From Corynebacterium sp. HMSC078H07 (GTDB lineage: Bacteria > Actinomycetota > Actinomycetes > Mycobacteriales > Mycobacteriaceae): 62,190 bases of DNA. The notes beneath the pieces were generated by a model, which did not search any database, had not been told where the DNA came from, and saw only the letters and a list, made by a program, of their open reading frames with translations. The position numbers and the translations under genes are program-made. Shown here piece after piece: positions 34,475-42,851 of this stretch; the first letter of the stretch is position 1, and every line of letters begins with the position of its first letter. The stretch spans positions 1 through 62,190 of the forward strand of contig NZ_KV810465.1 of assembly GCF_001812805.1 (NCBI RefSeq), written 5' to 3'.

Positions 34475-36565
34475 GTGACTACCCGTGATCTGCTTCAAGA
34501 GCTCGCCCAGCGCCACGGAGTGGCCTGCGAGTACACCGCCCAGAACGGACAGCCCGTCTACGTCAGCGAAGAGACGATTACCTATACGCTGCGCGCACTC
34601 GGCGTCTCCATCTCCGATCGACCTGATGACGAAGAGCTGACCCAGGCCTTGTTTGAGGATTACCTGGATCGCGCCTCCCGCCCCCTGCCTCCGTGCGTGG
34701 TGGCTCGTGAGGGTGCAGAAAAATCCTTTGATGTTCACGTCCATGATGGTGATCCGGTCACGGTCACCATCGAGTTGGAAAACGGCGAGACCCGCCCGAC
34801 CTATCAGGACCCCAACGACGCCCCGGCTGCCGACGTCGCGGGGACCATGTGGGGCGAGGCCAGCTTCCACGTCCCCGGCGATCTGCCGCTGGGCTTTCAC
34901 TCTCTGCAGCTCTCCTCGCCGGGCATCGGTGAGTATGAGTGTCCGCTCATCGTCGTGCCCAACCACCTGAGCACGGCCGACCGTTATCTTGAGCGCCCCG
35001 CCGCGGGTGCCATGGCGCAGCTGTACTCGGTGCGCTCGAAGAAGTCCTGGGGCATGGGCGATTTCGGCGACTTGGCCGAGCTCGCGGAGACGTTGGCGGA
35101 AGACTATGACTTCCTCCTCATTAATCCGCTTCATGCGGGCGAGCCCATCCCGCCGGTAGAGGATTCACCGTATCTTCCGACCACCCGCCGCTTCATCAAC
35201 CCGATTTATTTGCGCATTGAGGATATCCCGGAGCTGCAGCTGCTGAGCTCGGAGCTGCAGGAAGATGTAGCCGAGCTGGCTGCCGAGTTCCGCGAGCGCA
35301 ACCACTCTGCCGAAGAGATTGACCGCGATACCATTTTTGAGGCCAAGCTGCAGGTTCTACGGGAGCTCTTCAGCCACGAAATGGCCCCGGAGCGCCGTAT
35401 GGCCTTTAGCGAATACCAGCGCCGCGAAGGTCGGGGGCTGCGCAACTTCGCTCTGTGGTGCGCGGAAACCGAGCTGGAGCGCCACAGCGGTCGCCGCCAT
35501 GCACTGGACCTCGATGTCACCGATTTGGCCGAGTTCTACTCCTGGCTGCAGTTCCTCTGCGATGAGCAGCTAGATGCTGCCCAGCGCCGAGCACTGGATG
35601 CTGGCATGTCCATTGGACTCGTGACCGATATGGCCGTCGGCATTCACCCGAATGGTGCGGATGCCGTAAACCTGTCGGAATACCTCGCCCCGCAGTGCTC
35701 GGTAGGCGCGCCGCCGGATGATTACAACCAACAAGGCCAGGACTGGTCCCAGCCACCATGGCACCCGGTACGTCTGGCGGAATCCGGCTACCAGCCGTGG
35801 CGTGACTTGCTGCGCACCATGTTGGGCAACGCTGGCGGCCTGCGCGTCGACCACGTTCTGGGCTTGTTCCGCCTGTACTGGATTCCGCGCCACTCCTCCC
35901 CGCTCCACGGCACCTACGTGACCTATAACTGGGAAGCCATGCTTGGCATCTTGGCGCTGGAGGCCGAGCGCGCCGGCGCGGTCCTCGTGGGTGAGGACCT
36001 GGGCACCTTGGAGCCATGGGTTCAGACCGCCCTGCGGGACATGGGTGTCTTGGGCACCACGATCATCTGGTTCGAACATGCCGAAGAGGGGCCCACCCCA
36101 CGCCCGCAGGACCAGTATCGGCGCATGGCGATGTCCTCGGTAGGCACGCACGATCTGCCGCCCACCTTGGCCTTCCTGCGCGGTGACCACATCGCTCTGC
36201 GCGCCCGTCTGGGTCTGCTGACCACGTCCGTCGCGGAGGAAGAAGAGCAGGACCGCGAATGGCAGAACGAGGTCAAGGACAACCTGCAGGCCTACGGCAT
36301 GCTGAACAATCGTGAGAACGAAGAAGACGTCCTCGTCGCTCTCCACGAGTACGTGGCCGGCACGCCCTCGGCGCTCACGGTAACCAACGTTGTGGACATG
36401 GTCGGTGACGTGCGCGCACAGAACCAGCCGGGCACGACGAAAGACCAGTACCCCAACTGGTGCATCCCGCTGTGCAATACCGCCGGTGAGCCGGTGCTGC
36501 TGGAGGATCTCCCGAAGCAGGAGCTCTACCAGCGCCTCGCCCAGGTATCCAAGCGGCCACGGTAG
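34475..36565 (+). CDS. malQ: 4-alpha-glucanotransferase
   Basis: The 696-residue amylomaltase transfers glucan chains in maltose and glycogen metabolism. GH77 markers are KSWGMGDFGDLAELAE, INPLHAGEPIPPVEDSPYLP, GMSIGLVTDMAVGIHPNGADA with the nucleophile Asp, GGLRVDHVLGLFRLYWIP, LVGEDLGTLEPWV with the acid/base Glu, and SVGTHDLPPTLAF. An actinobacterial N-terminal domain of about 150 residues precedes them. GTG 34475 (VTTRDLLQELAQRHG) matches the start of other corynebacterial MalQ; upstream ATGs at 34442 and 34364 have no support. It is divergent from fadD15. Confidence 0.95.
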   Translation: MTTRDLLQELAQRHGVACEYTAQNGQPVYVSEETITYTLRALGVSISDRPDDEELTQALFEDYLDRASRPLPPCVVAREGAEKSFDVHVHDGDPVTVTIELENGETRPTYQDPNDAPAADVAGTMWGEASFHVPGDLPLGFHSLQLSSPGIGEYECPLIVVPNHLSTADRYLERPAAGAMAQLYSVRSKKSWGMGDFGDLAELAETLAEDYDFLLINPLHAGEPIPPVEDSPYLPTTRRFINPIYLRIEDIPELQLLSSELQEDVAELAAEFRERNHSAEEIDRDTIFEAKLQVLRELFSHEMAPERRMAFSEYQRREGRGLRNFALWCAETELERHSGRRHALDLDVTDLAEFYSWLQFLCDEQLDAAQRRALDAGMSIGLVTDMAVGIHPNGADAVNLSEYLAPQCSVGAPPDDYNQQGQDWSQPPWHPVRLAESGYQPWRDLLRTMLGNAGGLRVDHVLGLFRLYWIPRHSSPLHGTYVTYNWEAMLGILALEAERAGAVLVGEDLGTLEPWVQTALRDMGVLGTTIIWFEHAEEGPTPRPQDQYRRMAMSSVGTHDLPPTLAFLRGDHIALRARLGLLTTSVAEEEEQDREWQNEVKDNLQAYGMLNNRENEEDVLVALHEYVAGTPSALTVTNVVDMVGDVRAQNQPGTTKDQYPNWCIPLCNTAGEPVLLEDLPKQELYQRLAQVSKRPR

Positions 36566-36581
36566 GCAGATCAACGCCCGC

Positions 36582-36737
36582 CTAGACGAGCAGCCCCACC
36601 ACTGCCACGACAACGACGAGCGCAATCATGAGCCACAGGGTCAGGCTCACGCGAGATTTCGGCAGGGCCCGCTTGCGCTGAGGCTGCTCGGGGCGCTCGG
36701 GGTCCCAGAGGCCTTCACGGTGATCATCGGGAGTCAT
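36582..36737 (-). CDS. Small membrane protein, 51 residues
   Basis: The frame reads from ATG 36737 through a charged stretch (TPDDHREGLWDPERPEQPQR) into one C-terminal membrane helix (SLTLWLMIALVVVVAVVGLLV) and stops at 36582. It overlaps the end of the next upstream small gene by 14 bases, which suggests cotranscription. The gene lies convergent to malQ. Function unknown. Confidence 0.7.
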   Translation of the reverse strand: MTPDDHREGLWDPERPEQPQRKRALPKSRVSLTLWLMIALVVVVAVVGLLV

Positions 36738-36888
36738 GGTCACTTATCCTAGTCCGCCCCTCCACGAGCGTGTACACGCGGTCGATGGCCCACATCAATC
36801 CCCACCCCATCACGGTTGCGGCCGGCACTGCGGTGACGGCAAGCACCGCCATTTGCGCCCACACGGGAGCTTGCACGAGCCATTCCAT
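36724..36888 (-). CDS. Small membrane protein, 54 residues
   Basis: From ATG 36888 the protein reads MEWLVQAPVWAQMAVLAVTA and continues through one long hydrophobic segment (to about residue 37), then a charged tail (RVYTLVEGRTRISDHDSR). It starts 24 bases from the divergent esterase gene. Together with the 51-residue gene it forms a two-gene unit of small membrane proteins. Confidence 0.7.
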   Translation of the reverse strand: MEWLVQAPVWAQMAVLAVTAVPAATVMGWGLMWAIDRVYTLVEGRTRISDHDSR

Positions 36889-36911
36889 GCCCTCAGGGTA
36901 GCCTGTTGGGC

Positions 36912-38198
36912 ATGAGCAGCGCACCTTTCGACGTCACCTGCCCCGCAGGCACCATCACCGGCTACGTCACGGAGGATGTGGCCCACTTCCACTCCATCGA
37001 GTATTCCCATATCCCCGGGGATTTCGAGAATCCCGAACCTGCATCTCCACGTGACCAGGATGCGCGTACGCCGCACCCAGAGAAAGTTGCGCTCACCATT
37101 ACCGCGCCTTCCGCGCCGCTTGTCGACGCTAACCTGACCGCCTCCTCGCTCGCTCCCGTATTGGTCTACGTCCATGGCGGGCGCTACGAGCACGGTTCCC
37201 ATGAGGACCGCCGTGCGGAGGGAACCCCCACGGCAGAGGCCGGCATCGTACATGTGCAGCTGGGCTACCGCGTTGGTCTTCCGGGCCTGGCGCGCTTTCG
37301 CGACGATGAGCCCAACCGCTACCGCGCCATTGAGGACCTGCAGCTGGGGCTGGAGTGGATTCAGTGCAATATCGAATCCTTCGGTGGGGATCCCACCAAC
37401 GTCACTCTCCTGGGCCAATCCGCTGGTGCCAATGCGGTGCTGTGGCTGGCTCGCCGCGATCACTACCGTGGCGCGTTTCGCCGCGTCATTGCGCTCTCCC
37501 CTGGTTTCCCGCGCGAGAGTTTTGAGGAGCGCAAGGCCACGCTGCGCCAGGTGATGAAGAAGCCCATCACACGCTCGTCGCTGGCTTCGATGAGCGAGGA
37601 GGAGCTCAACGCCGGCTACAAGAAGTTCCGCACGAAATACAACCTCGATATGGCCCTAGGCCCCACGCCGCTGGAGTGCGCACAGCTTGCCGACGTCCCC
37701 CTCGTCCTCGGCAGCACCCGTGACGAGTTCTACAATATCCCGGCCACCGAAAAGATTGACCGCTCGCCCTTCCGCGGGATTGCCTTGCGCTATCTCGCCC
37801 CGCGCCTCGGTTTCCCACGCAATGGGTTCAAGCCCTGGTATCAGGTGGCGCAGTTCTTGGATAAAGATCGCCCCACCGGGCGCATGGTGGGCGATGCCAT
37901 CATCCGCCGCTGGACGGCAGAAGTAGCAGAGAAGGCTCCGGGGCAGACATGGATGGTGGAATTTACCCGCTCCTCGGGGCCTGCGCTGCACTGCGAGGAG
38001 CTCCGCCCGCTCTTTGGCCGCACGGAGCTGGCCTCCTGGCTGCAGGAGTTTGTGCGCACCGGCGAGCCCGGCTTCGAGGAATACCGCCCGGAACATGCCA
38101 TCTGGGAATACAACCTCGATGACGGCTCGCACCGCGTGGCGCACTCCAGCTTGGATTATATTTCCGCGGCCTTCGCCCAGGATGGCAGCCTGCTCTGA
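36912..38198 (+). CDS. Type B carboxylesterase family protein
   Basis: The 428-residue alpha/beta hydrolase has the oxyanion-hole strand VLVYVHGGRYEHGS, then GLARFRDDEPNRYRAIEDLQLGLEWI (residues about 120-146), and the nucleophile elbow TLLGQSAGANAVLWLA with Ser near 169. It is about 100 residues shorter than classical para-nitrobenzyl esterases. No signal peptide is seen, so it is cytosolic. The substrate is unknown. ATG 36912 is taken as start. Confidence 0.87.
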   Translation: MSSAPFDVTCPAGTITGYVTEDVAHFHSIEYSHIPGDFENPEPASPRDQDARTPHPEKVALTITAPSAPLVDANLTASSLAPVLVYVHGGRYEHGSHEDRRAEGTPTAEAGIVHVQLGYRVGLPGLARFRDDEPNRYRAIEDLQLGLEWIQCNIESFGGDPTNVTLLGQSAGANAVLWLARRDHYRGAFRRVIALSPGFPRESFEERKATLRQVMKKPITRSSLASMSEEELNAGYKKFRTKYNLDMALGPTPLECAQLADVPLVLGSTRDEFYNIPATEKIDRSPFRGIALRYLAPRLGFPRNGFKPWYQVAQFLDKDRPTGRMVGDAIIRRWTAEVAEKAPGQTWMVEFTRSSGPALHCEELRPLFGRTELASWLQEFVRTGEPGFEEYRPEHAIWEYNLDDGSHRVAHSSLDYISAAFAQDGSLL

Positions 38199-38219
38199 TC
38201 CGGGGGCGTTAAGCTAAAA

Positions 38220-38330
38220 GGCCGGACTTAGGCCAATTTAGTGCGGAACAATCCCACCTCACCGCCGAAAACCACCAGGTAGCAGTGTCAAGAGTCACGT
38301 TGCTCACCCACCCAAGACCTAAGTCAGGCC
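38220..38330. repeat. 103-bp repeat with terminal inverted ends, copy 1
   Basis: The unit begins CTTAGGCCAATTTAGTGCGG at 38227 and ends CAAGACCTAAGTCAGGC at 38329. The ends are inverted repeats (GGCCGGACTTAGGCC against GGCCTGACTTAGGTC). Copy 2 at 38588-38693 differs by one substitution and one single-base indel. An inner AGCAGTG.../CAC..TGCT hairpin is possible. No protein frame is maintained. Confidence 0.9.
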
Positions 38331-38449
38331 ACAATGACCGTTTCCGTAGAGCACTGCACGTCTCTTCCCAAACGGATTACCTCTTCGCTCCCCTCGCAAT
38401 GCGCAACGTCTGCATCGCTCCATCGACATGCTGGAAGCATCTTACAAAT

Positions 38450-38584
38450 GGCGTCTGACAAAAGGCGTCTGACAAAAGGCATCAGTCATAAGGCGTTTTC
38501 ACGGCTGAAAACGCCATTTACTCATTGCAGATGGCGTTTTTAGACCCAAAGATGCCCTTTGCCAGATGCCTTTTACAAAACGCC
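38450..38584. repeat. Cloverleaf-like inverted-repeat element, GGCRTCTGACAAAA type
   Basis: The left arm (38450-38483) contains GGCGTCTGACAAAA twice and then GGCATC. The right arm (38551-38584) reads, in reverse complement, GGCGTTTTGTAAAAGGCATC and on to GGGCATC, matching most of the left arm. Inside are the perfect 10-bp hairpin GGCGTTTTCA-CGGC-TGAAAACGCC (38492-38515) and an alternative pairing of AAAACGCCAT with ATGGCGTTTT. It has the same plan as the GGTCCCTTT elements with a different unit, and lies between the two 103-bp repeats. Confidence 0.8.
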
Positions 38585-38587
38585 CTC

Positions 38588-38693
38588 CTGTCTTAGGTCA
38601 ATTTAGTGCGGAACAATCCCACCTCACCGCCGAAACCACCAGGTAGCAGTGTCAAGAGTCACGTTGCTCACCCACCCAAGACCTAAGTCAGGC
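38588..38693. repeat. 103-bp repeat with terminal inverted ends, copy 2
   Basis: This copy is almost identical to 38220-38330, in the same orientation, 260 bases after it. Its own ends are complementary (CTTAGGTC against GACCTAAG). The 526-base gap 38199-38724 holds these repeats and the element between them; the 120 bases between copy 1 and the element show no gene. Confidence 0.9.
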
Positions 38694-38724
38694 TTCGAGG
38701 CCTACCGCCCCGCATTCAGAATGG

Positions 38725-39249
38725 CTAGCCCAACAGGGCCGCGCGCAGCGGCTCGTGGGTCAGCTCCTCCACCATCCATGGGCTAAAGGCAAAAGGTGTG
38801 GCCTCCGCAGCGGCGAGAACCTCGCGGGCAGGAGCCCACGCTAGAGAGTCCACCTCCTCTGGGTTCGGCTTCGGGTCATCGCTGGTCTCAAACAGGTAGA
38901 CCGGGCAGATTTCATTTTCTACCACGCCGGAGGAATCCACAGCACGATAAGCAAAGTCTGGCAGTACCAAACGCGGCGTGCCGCTCAGGCCCAGCTCGAA
39001 CTGGGCGCGGCGCACGACGGCGTCGACAGTCGCCTCCCCCGGCCCCGGATGTCCACAGAAAGAGTTGGTCCACACACCGGGCCACGTCTTCTTCGACAAG
39101 GCGCGGCGGCTGAGCAAAATGTTGTCGTCGCGCACAACCCATGCAGAGAAGGCGAAGTGCAGCGGTGTATCCGCGGTGTGCACCACAGCTTTGTCTGCCG
39201 TGCCGACGGGAGTGCCATCAGGCGAGGCCAAAACGACGAGTTCCGTCAT
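38725..39249 (-). CDS. idi: Isopentenyl-diphosphate delta-isomerase (type I)
   Basis: The 174-residue Nudix-fold enzyme interconverts IPP and DMAPP. Signature residues are in LSKKTWPGVWTNSFCGHPGP, with the catalytic Cys and metal-binding His, and a downstream acidic motif (EEVDSLAWAP). ATG 39249 (MTELVVLASPDGTPVG) is the start, since other bacterial Idi begin this way. The longer frame to 39303 is unsupported. Its start overlaps the lipoprotein stop in ATGA. Confidence 0.95.
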   Translation of the reverse strand: MTELVVLASPDGTPVGTADKAVVHTADTPLHFAFSAWVVRDDNILLSRRALSKKTWPGVWTNSFCGHPGPGEATVDAVVRRAQFELGLSGTPRLVLPDFAYRAVDSSGVVENEICPVYLFETSDDPKPNPEEVDSLAWAPAREVLAAAEATPFAFSPWMVEELTHEPLRAALLG

Positions 39250-39782
39250 AGATTGAGGTCTCCTACAAAGCGCACATTGCCAATGGTAAAGCGCGCATTC
39301 CACAGGTTTCCGGCGGAAACGTTATAGACATACTGAAGGTTGGTCGAAGCTCCTGCGCCCAACGGTTGATCCAAACCCGGCGCGGGCAAGGAGACGTGTA
39401 CCTCGGGGTCATAAGGCACCGGGTCCACCGTTGCCCAGCCACCGTTGCCGTCGGCGCGCTCGAGGGTGGGTTCCGGGAGGGCGTCGGCAGGCAACGGCAA
39501 CTCGCCAAGGTTGTGAATCTTCACGGTGAGCACCGTGCCGCCGCCACCGGAGTACAAGCCCTGCAGTTCATATTCGACATTGAGGCCCTCGTCTTTGGCC
39601 GGCTCCGCCAGGTTTTCGGTCACCTCGCGGACCTCCACGTCTTTAGCCTCGAACGTTGGTGGTTCCGAGCTGGAGACCACGATGTTGTCCTGGGGACCCA
39701 CGTCTGGTGGCTGCAGGATGCTGCAGGCAGAGAGAGCAGCCAGACACAGCGGGGCACACGCTAGGGGGAGGTACTTCTTCAC
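39246..39782 (-). CDS. Lipoprotein of unknown function
   Basis: The 178-residue protein has a lipoprotein signal: KKYLPLACAPLCLAALSAC with lipobox LSAC at about residue 20. The mature part is strand-rich (NVEYELQGLYSGGGGTVLTV, WNARFTIGNVRFVGDL), like small beta-sandwich domains that modulate surface processes. No family is recognised. It overlaps idi by 4 bases and is the first gene of that pair. Confidence 0.85.
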   Translation of the reverse strand: MKKYLPLACAPLCLAALSACSILQPPDVGPQDNIVVSSSEPPTFEAKDVEVREVTENLAEPAKDEGLNVEYELQGLYSGGGGTVLTVKIHNLGELPLPADALPEPTLERADGNGGWATVDPVPYDPEVHVSLPAPGLDQPLGAGASTNLQYVYNVSAGNLWNARFTIGNVRFVGDLNL

Positions 39783-39872
39783 CGCGAATCCTTTTCCATC
39801 ACGTCTACGGTTTCTCCCCTACCTTAGTCCACGGGTTGGATATTCCTATTAAAGGCGTAACATCGGCCGACG

Positions 39873-41705
39873 ATGAACTCTATTCTCCGCATCGTCCGCA
39901 GTGCTTCTGCCCTGTGGCCGTTTTATCTCGGCGTCCTTCTAACCGCATCGGTCACCGCGATTCTGTCTCTCCTCACCCCGTTCATTCTCCGCGAGGCTAC
40001 CGATACCGCCGTGGAAGGCGGCGCCTTGCGCACCATCCTGTGGTGGGTCTTCGCTCTCTTCCTGGCTGATGCGCTGGGCAACGTGGTGAAGAATATCGGC
40101 GGCTATATCGGTGACGTCATGGTCTCGCGCCTGCGCCAGATTCTCTCCACGCGCTACTTTGCCAAGCTGCTGTCGGTGCCGCAGGGCTATTACGACAACC
40201 AGGTCACCGGCACCATTATCGCGCGCCTTGACCGCTCGATTGCGAACGTGACGCAGTTCTTGCAGTCCTTCTCCAATAACTTCTTCGTCATGCTCATCCA
40301 GGCCGCCGCAGTCCTGGTCATCACTGCGGTGTATTACTGGCCGCTGGCGATTCTCTTGGCCGCGCTCTTTCCCATCTACATGTGGCTCACTGCGAAGACG
40401 TCGACGCGCTGGCAGAAGTTTGAGGCCATCAAAAATGAGAACATCGACGTGGCCAACGGCCGTTTTGCCGAGGTCATCGGCCAGGTGAAGGTGACCAAAT
40501 CCTTCGTGGCCGAAGCCCGCGAGCTGGCCTCCTTTGGCGAGCGCTACCGCACCGTGGTGGATACTACGAAACCGCAGTCACGCTGGTGGCATTCCATGGA
40601 CACCGCGCGCGGCGTAGCCATGGCGCTCATCTTCTTCGGTATCTATGGCCTTATTTTCTGGCGCACGTTGGAAGGCCACTTCTCCATCGGTGACATGGTC
40701 ATGCTCCTGCAGCTGGTCAACATGGCCAAGCAGCCGGTGTTCATGATGAGCTGGATTGTGGATATCAGCCAGCGCGCCATCACCGGCTCCAAGGATTACT
40801 TCAAGGTCATGGAAGAAACCCCGGAGTCCACGGTTAACCCGCAGCTGGTGCGCGCCGCCACGACTTCCGACGTCCCCGAGCTCGACCTTTCCCCTGCCGA
40901 GCCCCTCACTCCCACCGAGGGCCACGTCTTTGCCTTTGATGATGTCTCCTTCGCCTACGAAGAGGATAAACCGGTGGTCGACGGCATCACCTTCAGCGCC
41001 CACGAAGGCCACAAGGTAGCGCTTGTCGGCGAGTCCGGTGGCGGCAAGTCTACGTTGGTCAACCTGTTGCTGGGCCTGTACCAACCAACCGCAGGAAAGC
41101 TGTCGGTGCTGGGGCATGACGTGGCCAAGCTCACGGCAGAACGCCTGCGCGCGTCGGTAGGTGTGGTTTTCCAAGAGTCTTTCCTCTTCTCCGGAACCAT
41201 CAAGGAAAACATCGCCTACGGCAAACCGGGCGCCACGATGGAGGAAATCGTGGCCGTGGCCAAGCGCGCCAACGCCCACGACTTCATCGAGGAATTCCCC
41301 GATGGCTATGACACCGTCATTGGTGAGCGCGGCTTGAAGCTCTCCGGTGGTCAGAAGCAGCGTGTGGCCGTGGCTCGCGCCATGTTGAAAGACGCGCCGA
41401 TTCTCGTGCTCGATGAGGCCACCTCCGCGCTTGATACCAAGGCCGAACGCGCCGTGCAGGCAGGCTTGGATGAGCTCATGAAGGACCGCACGACGCTGAT
41501 TATCGCGCACCGCCTGTCCACCATTGCGGACGTGGATACCATCGTCACGCTCGATCGCGGCCGCATCTCCGAGATCGGCTCCCCGGCCGAGCTGGCGCAG
41601 TCGGATGGCATCTACGCCGAGCTGCTGCGGTTGACCCAATCCGCCTCCGCCGCCGACCGTAAGAGGCTGAAAAAATACGGATTCGTCCAAGCCACCGACG
41701 AGTAA
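39873..41705 (+). CDS. ABC exporter, fused permease and ATPase
   Basis: The 610-residue protein has a six-helix exporter membrane domain (about 1-310, beginning WPFYLGVLLTASVTAILSLL) and an ATPase domain. The latter has Walker A GESGGGKSTLVNLLLG, Q-loop VVFQESFLFSGTI, signature LSGGQKQRVAVARAML, Walker B ILVLDEATSALD and H-loop IAHRLST. It works as a homodimer or with another half-transporter. Substrate not readable; lipid or drug export is usual. It ends 10 bases before aecD. Confidence 0.94.
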   Translation: MNSILRIVRSASALWPFYLGVLLTASVTAILSLLTPFILREATDTAVEGGALRTILWWVFALFLADALGNVVKNIGGYIGDVMVSRLRQILSTRYFAKLLSVPQGYYDNQVTGTIIARLDRSIANVTQFLQSFSNNFFVMLIQAAAVLVITAVYYWPLAILLAALFPIYMWLTAKTSTRWQKFEAIKNENIDVANGRFAEVIGQVKVTKSFVAEARELASFGERYRTVVDTTKPQSRWWHSMDTARGVAMALIFFGIYGLIFWRTLEGHFSIGDMVMLLQLVNMAKQPVFMMSWIVDISQRAITGSKDYFKVMEETPESTVNPQLVRAATTSDVPELDLSPAEPLTPTEGHVFAFDDVSFAYEEDKPVVDGITFSAHEGHKVALVGESGGGKSTLVNLLLGLYQPTAGKLSVLGHDVAKLTAERLRASVGVVFQESFLFSGTIKENIAYGKPGATMEEIVAVAKRANAHDFIEEFPDGYDTVIGERGLKLSGGQKQRVAVARAMLKDAPILVLDEATSALDTKAERAVQAGLDELMKDRTTLIIAHRLSTIADVDTIVTLDRGRISEIGSPAELAQSDGIYAELLRLTQSASAADRKRLKKYGFVQATDE

Positions 41706-41715
41706 GGTGGGGCGC

Positions 41716-42813
41716 ATGCATTTTCCTAGCCTGAAAGAACTCTCTGCCCGCGGCACCCGCAAGTGGACGGTCTATGACGAGGACGTCATCCCCCTCTGGA
41801 TCGCAGAATCAGACTTCCTCACCGCCCCCGCGGTCAAGGAGGCCATCCAAGAGGCCGTGGATGCCGAGTCCTTCGGCTACACCCCCGCCCCGAAGGCCTC
41901 CGAACTTAATGCCGCCGTGGCTGACTTCTATGAGACGCGCTATGGCTGGCGGCCGCAGCACGTGTTCTGGATCGGGGATGTTGTCCGCGGCCTATTGCTC
42001 GGCGTGCAGTACTTCACCGAGGGCCCGGTCATCGTGCCGGTTCCTTCTTACCCGCCGCTGCTGGAGCTTCCGGAAACGGCGGGACGCGAGAAGATTGAGA
42101 CGTCCCTTGAGCTCGCGGACATCGAGCGCGCCTTTCAGGCCGGGGCCGGTTCCATCCTGCTGTCCCACCCCTACAACCCGCTGGGCATTGTCTTTGATGA
42201 AGACTGGCTGCGGGGCCTGGTGGAATTGGCGGACAAATACGATGCCCGCATCCTCTCCGATGAAATCCACGCCCCGCTGGTCTACGAAGGTCGCCACATT
42301 CCGCTCGGCGCCTTGTCCGACCGCGTTATTACCGTCACCGCCACGTCCAAGGCATGGAACACCGCGGGCTTAAAGTGCGCGCAGGTGTTCTTTTCCAACA
42401 CTGCGGACGTCGAGCGTTGGAACTCATTGACCGGCGTGGCTAAGGACGGCACCGGCACGCTCGGCGTGCTGGCAGCGGAAGCCGCCTACCGCCGCGGCGG
42501 GGAGTTCTTAGATGAGGAAATCGAATACTTGAAGAAGACCCGTGACTGGCTGGTAGAGGAATTGCCCAAGCGCGTACCAGGTCTCAAGACCTCCCACCCG
42601 CAGGCCACCTACCTGCTGTGGTTGGACTTTAGCGAGACCGCTATCGGGGATGACCCGAAGCCCGCCGCTTGGGTTCGCGAGCACGCCAAGGTAGCGCTCA
42701 ACGAGGGCGTGACCTTCGGTACCGGCGGCGAGCATCATGCCCGTCTCAATTTTGCAACCTCCCGTGAACTGCTCGAAGAGGCACTCGACCGGCTGGAGAA
42801 GGCCTTCAGCTAG
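41716..42813 (+). CDS. aecD: Cystathionine beta-lyase (MalY/PatB type)
   Basis: The 365-residue PLP enzyme cleaves C-S bonds of cystathionine and related compounds to yield homocysteine, pyruvate and ammonia. Markers are YDEDVIPLWIAESDF, GAGSILLSHPYNPLGIVFDE, ILSDEIHAPLVYEG, and the PLP lysine in TVTATSKAWNTAGLKCAQVF. Strong similarity to C. glutamicum AecD, and the following brnQ and luciferase-like genes, match its known locus. ATG 41716 follows AAGGTGG. Confidence 0.94.
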   Translation: MHFPSLKELSARGTRKWTVYDEDVIPLWIAESDFLTAPAVKEAIQEAVDAESFGYTPAPKASELNAAVADFYETRYGWRPQHVFWIGDVVRGLLLGVQYFTEGPVIVPVPSYPPLLELPETAGREKIETSLELADIERAFQAGAGSILLSHPYNPLGIVFDEDWLRGLVELADKYDARILSDEIHAPLVYEGRHIPLGALSDRVITVTATSKAWNTAGLKCAQVFFSNTADVERWNSLTGVAKDGTGTLGVLAAEAAYRRGGEFLDEEIEYLKKTRDWLVEELPKRVPGLKTSHPQATYLLWLDFSETAIGDDPKPAAWVREHAKVALNEGVTFGTGGEHHARLNFATSRELLEEALDRLEKAFS

Positions 42814-42851
42814 AATTTACATCTCACGTCATGGGCATTATCCTTAGGAAA

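Noticed and set aside
38334..38543. A 69-residue protein in the repeat region
   Set aside because: The frame runs through the inverted repeat, has no ribosome site and contains low-complexity repeats from the element.
38450..38584. CRISPR array
   Set aside because: The repeats are inverted and irregular with no constant spacers, and no cas genes are nearby. It is a folded element, not an array.
40578..41762. Leftward frame of 394 codons over the ABC exporter gene
   Set aside because: Antisense to a complete ABC protein; no motifs of its own.
42814..42851. T-box or attenuator before brnQ
   Set aside because: The gap is too short (38 bases) and shows no leader peptide or stem.
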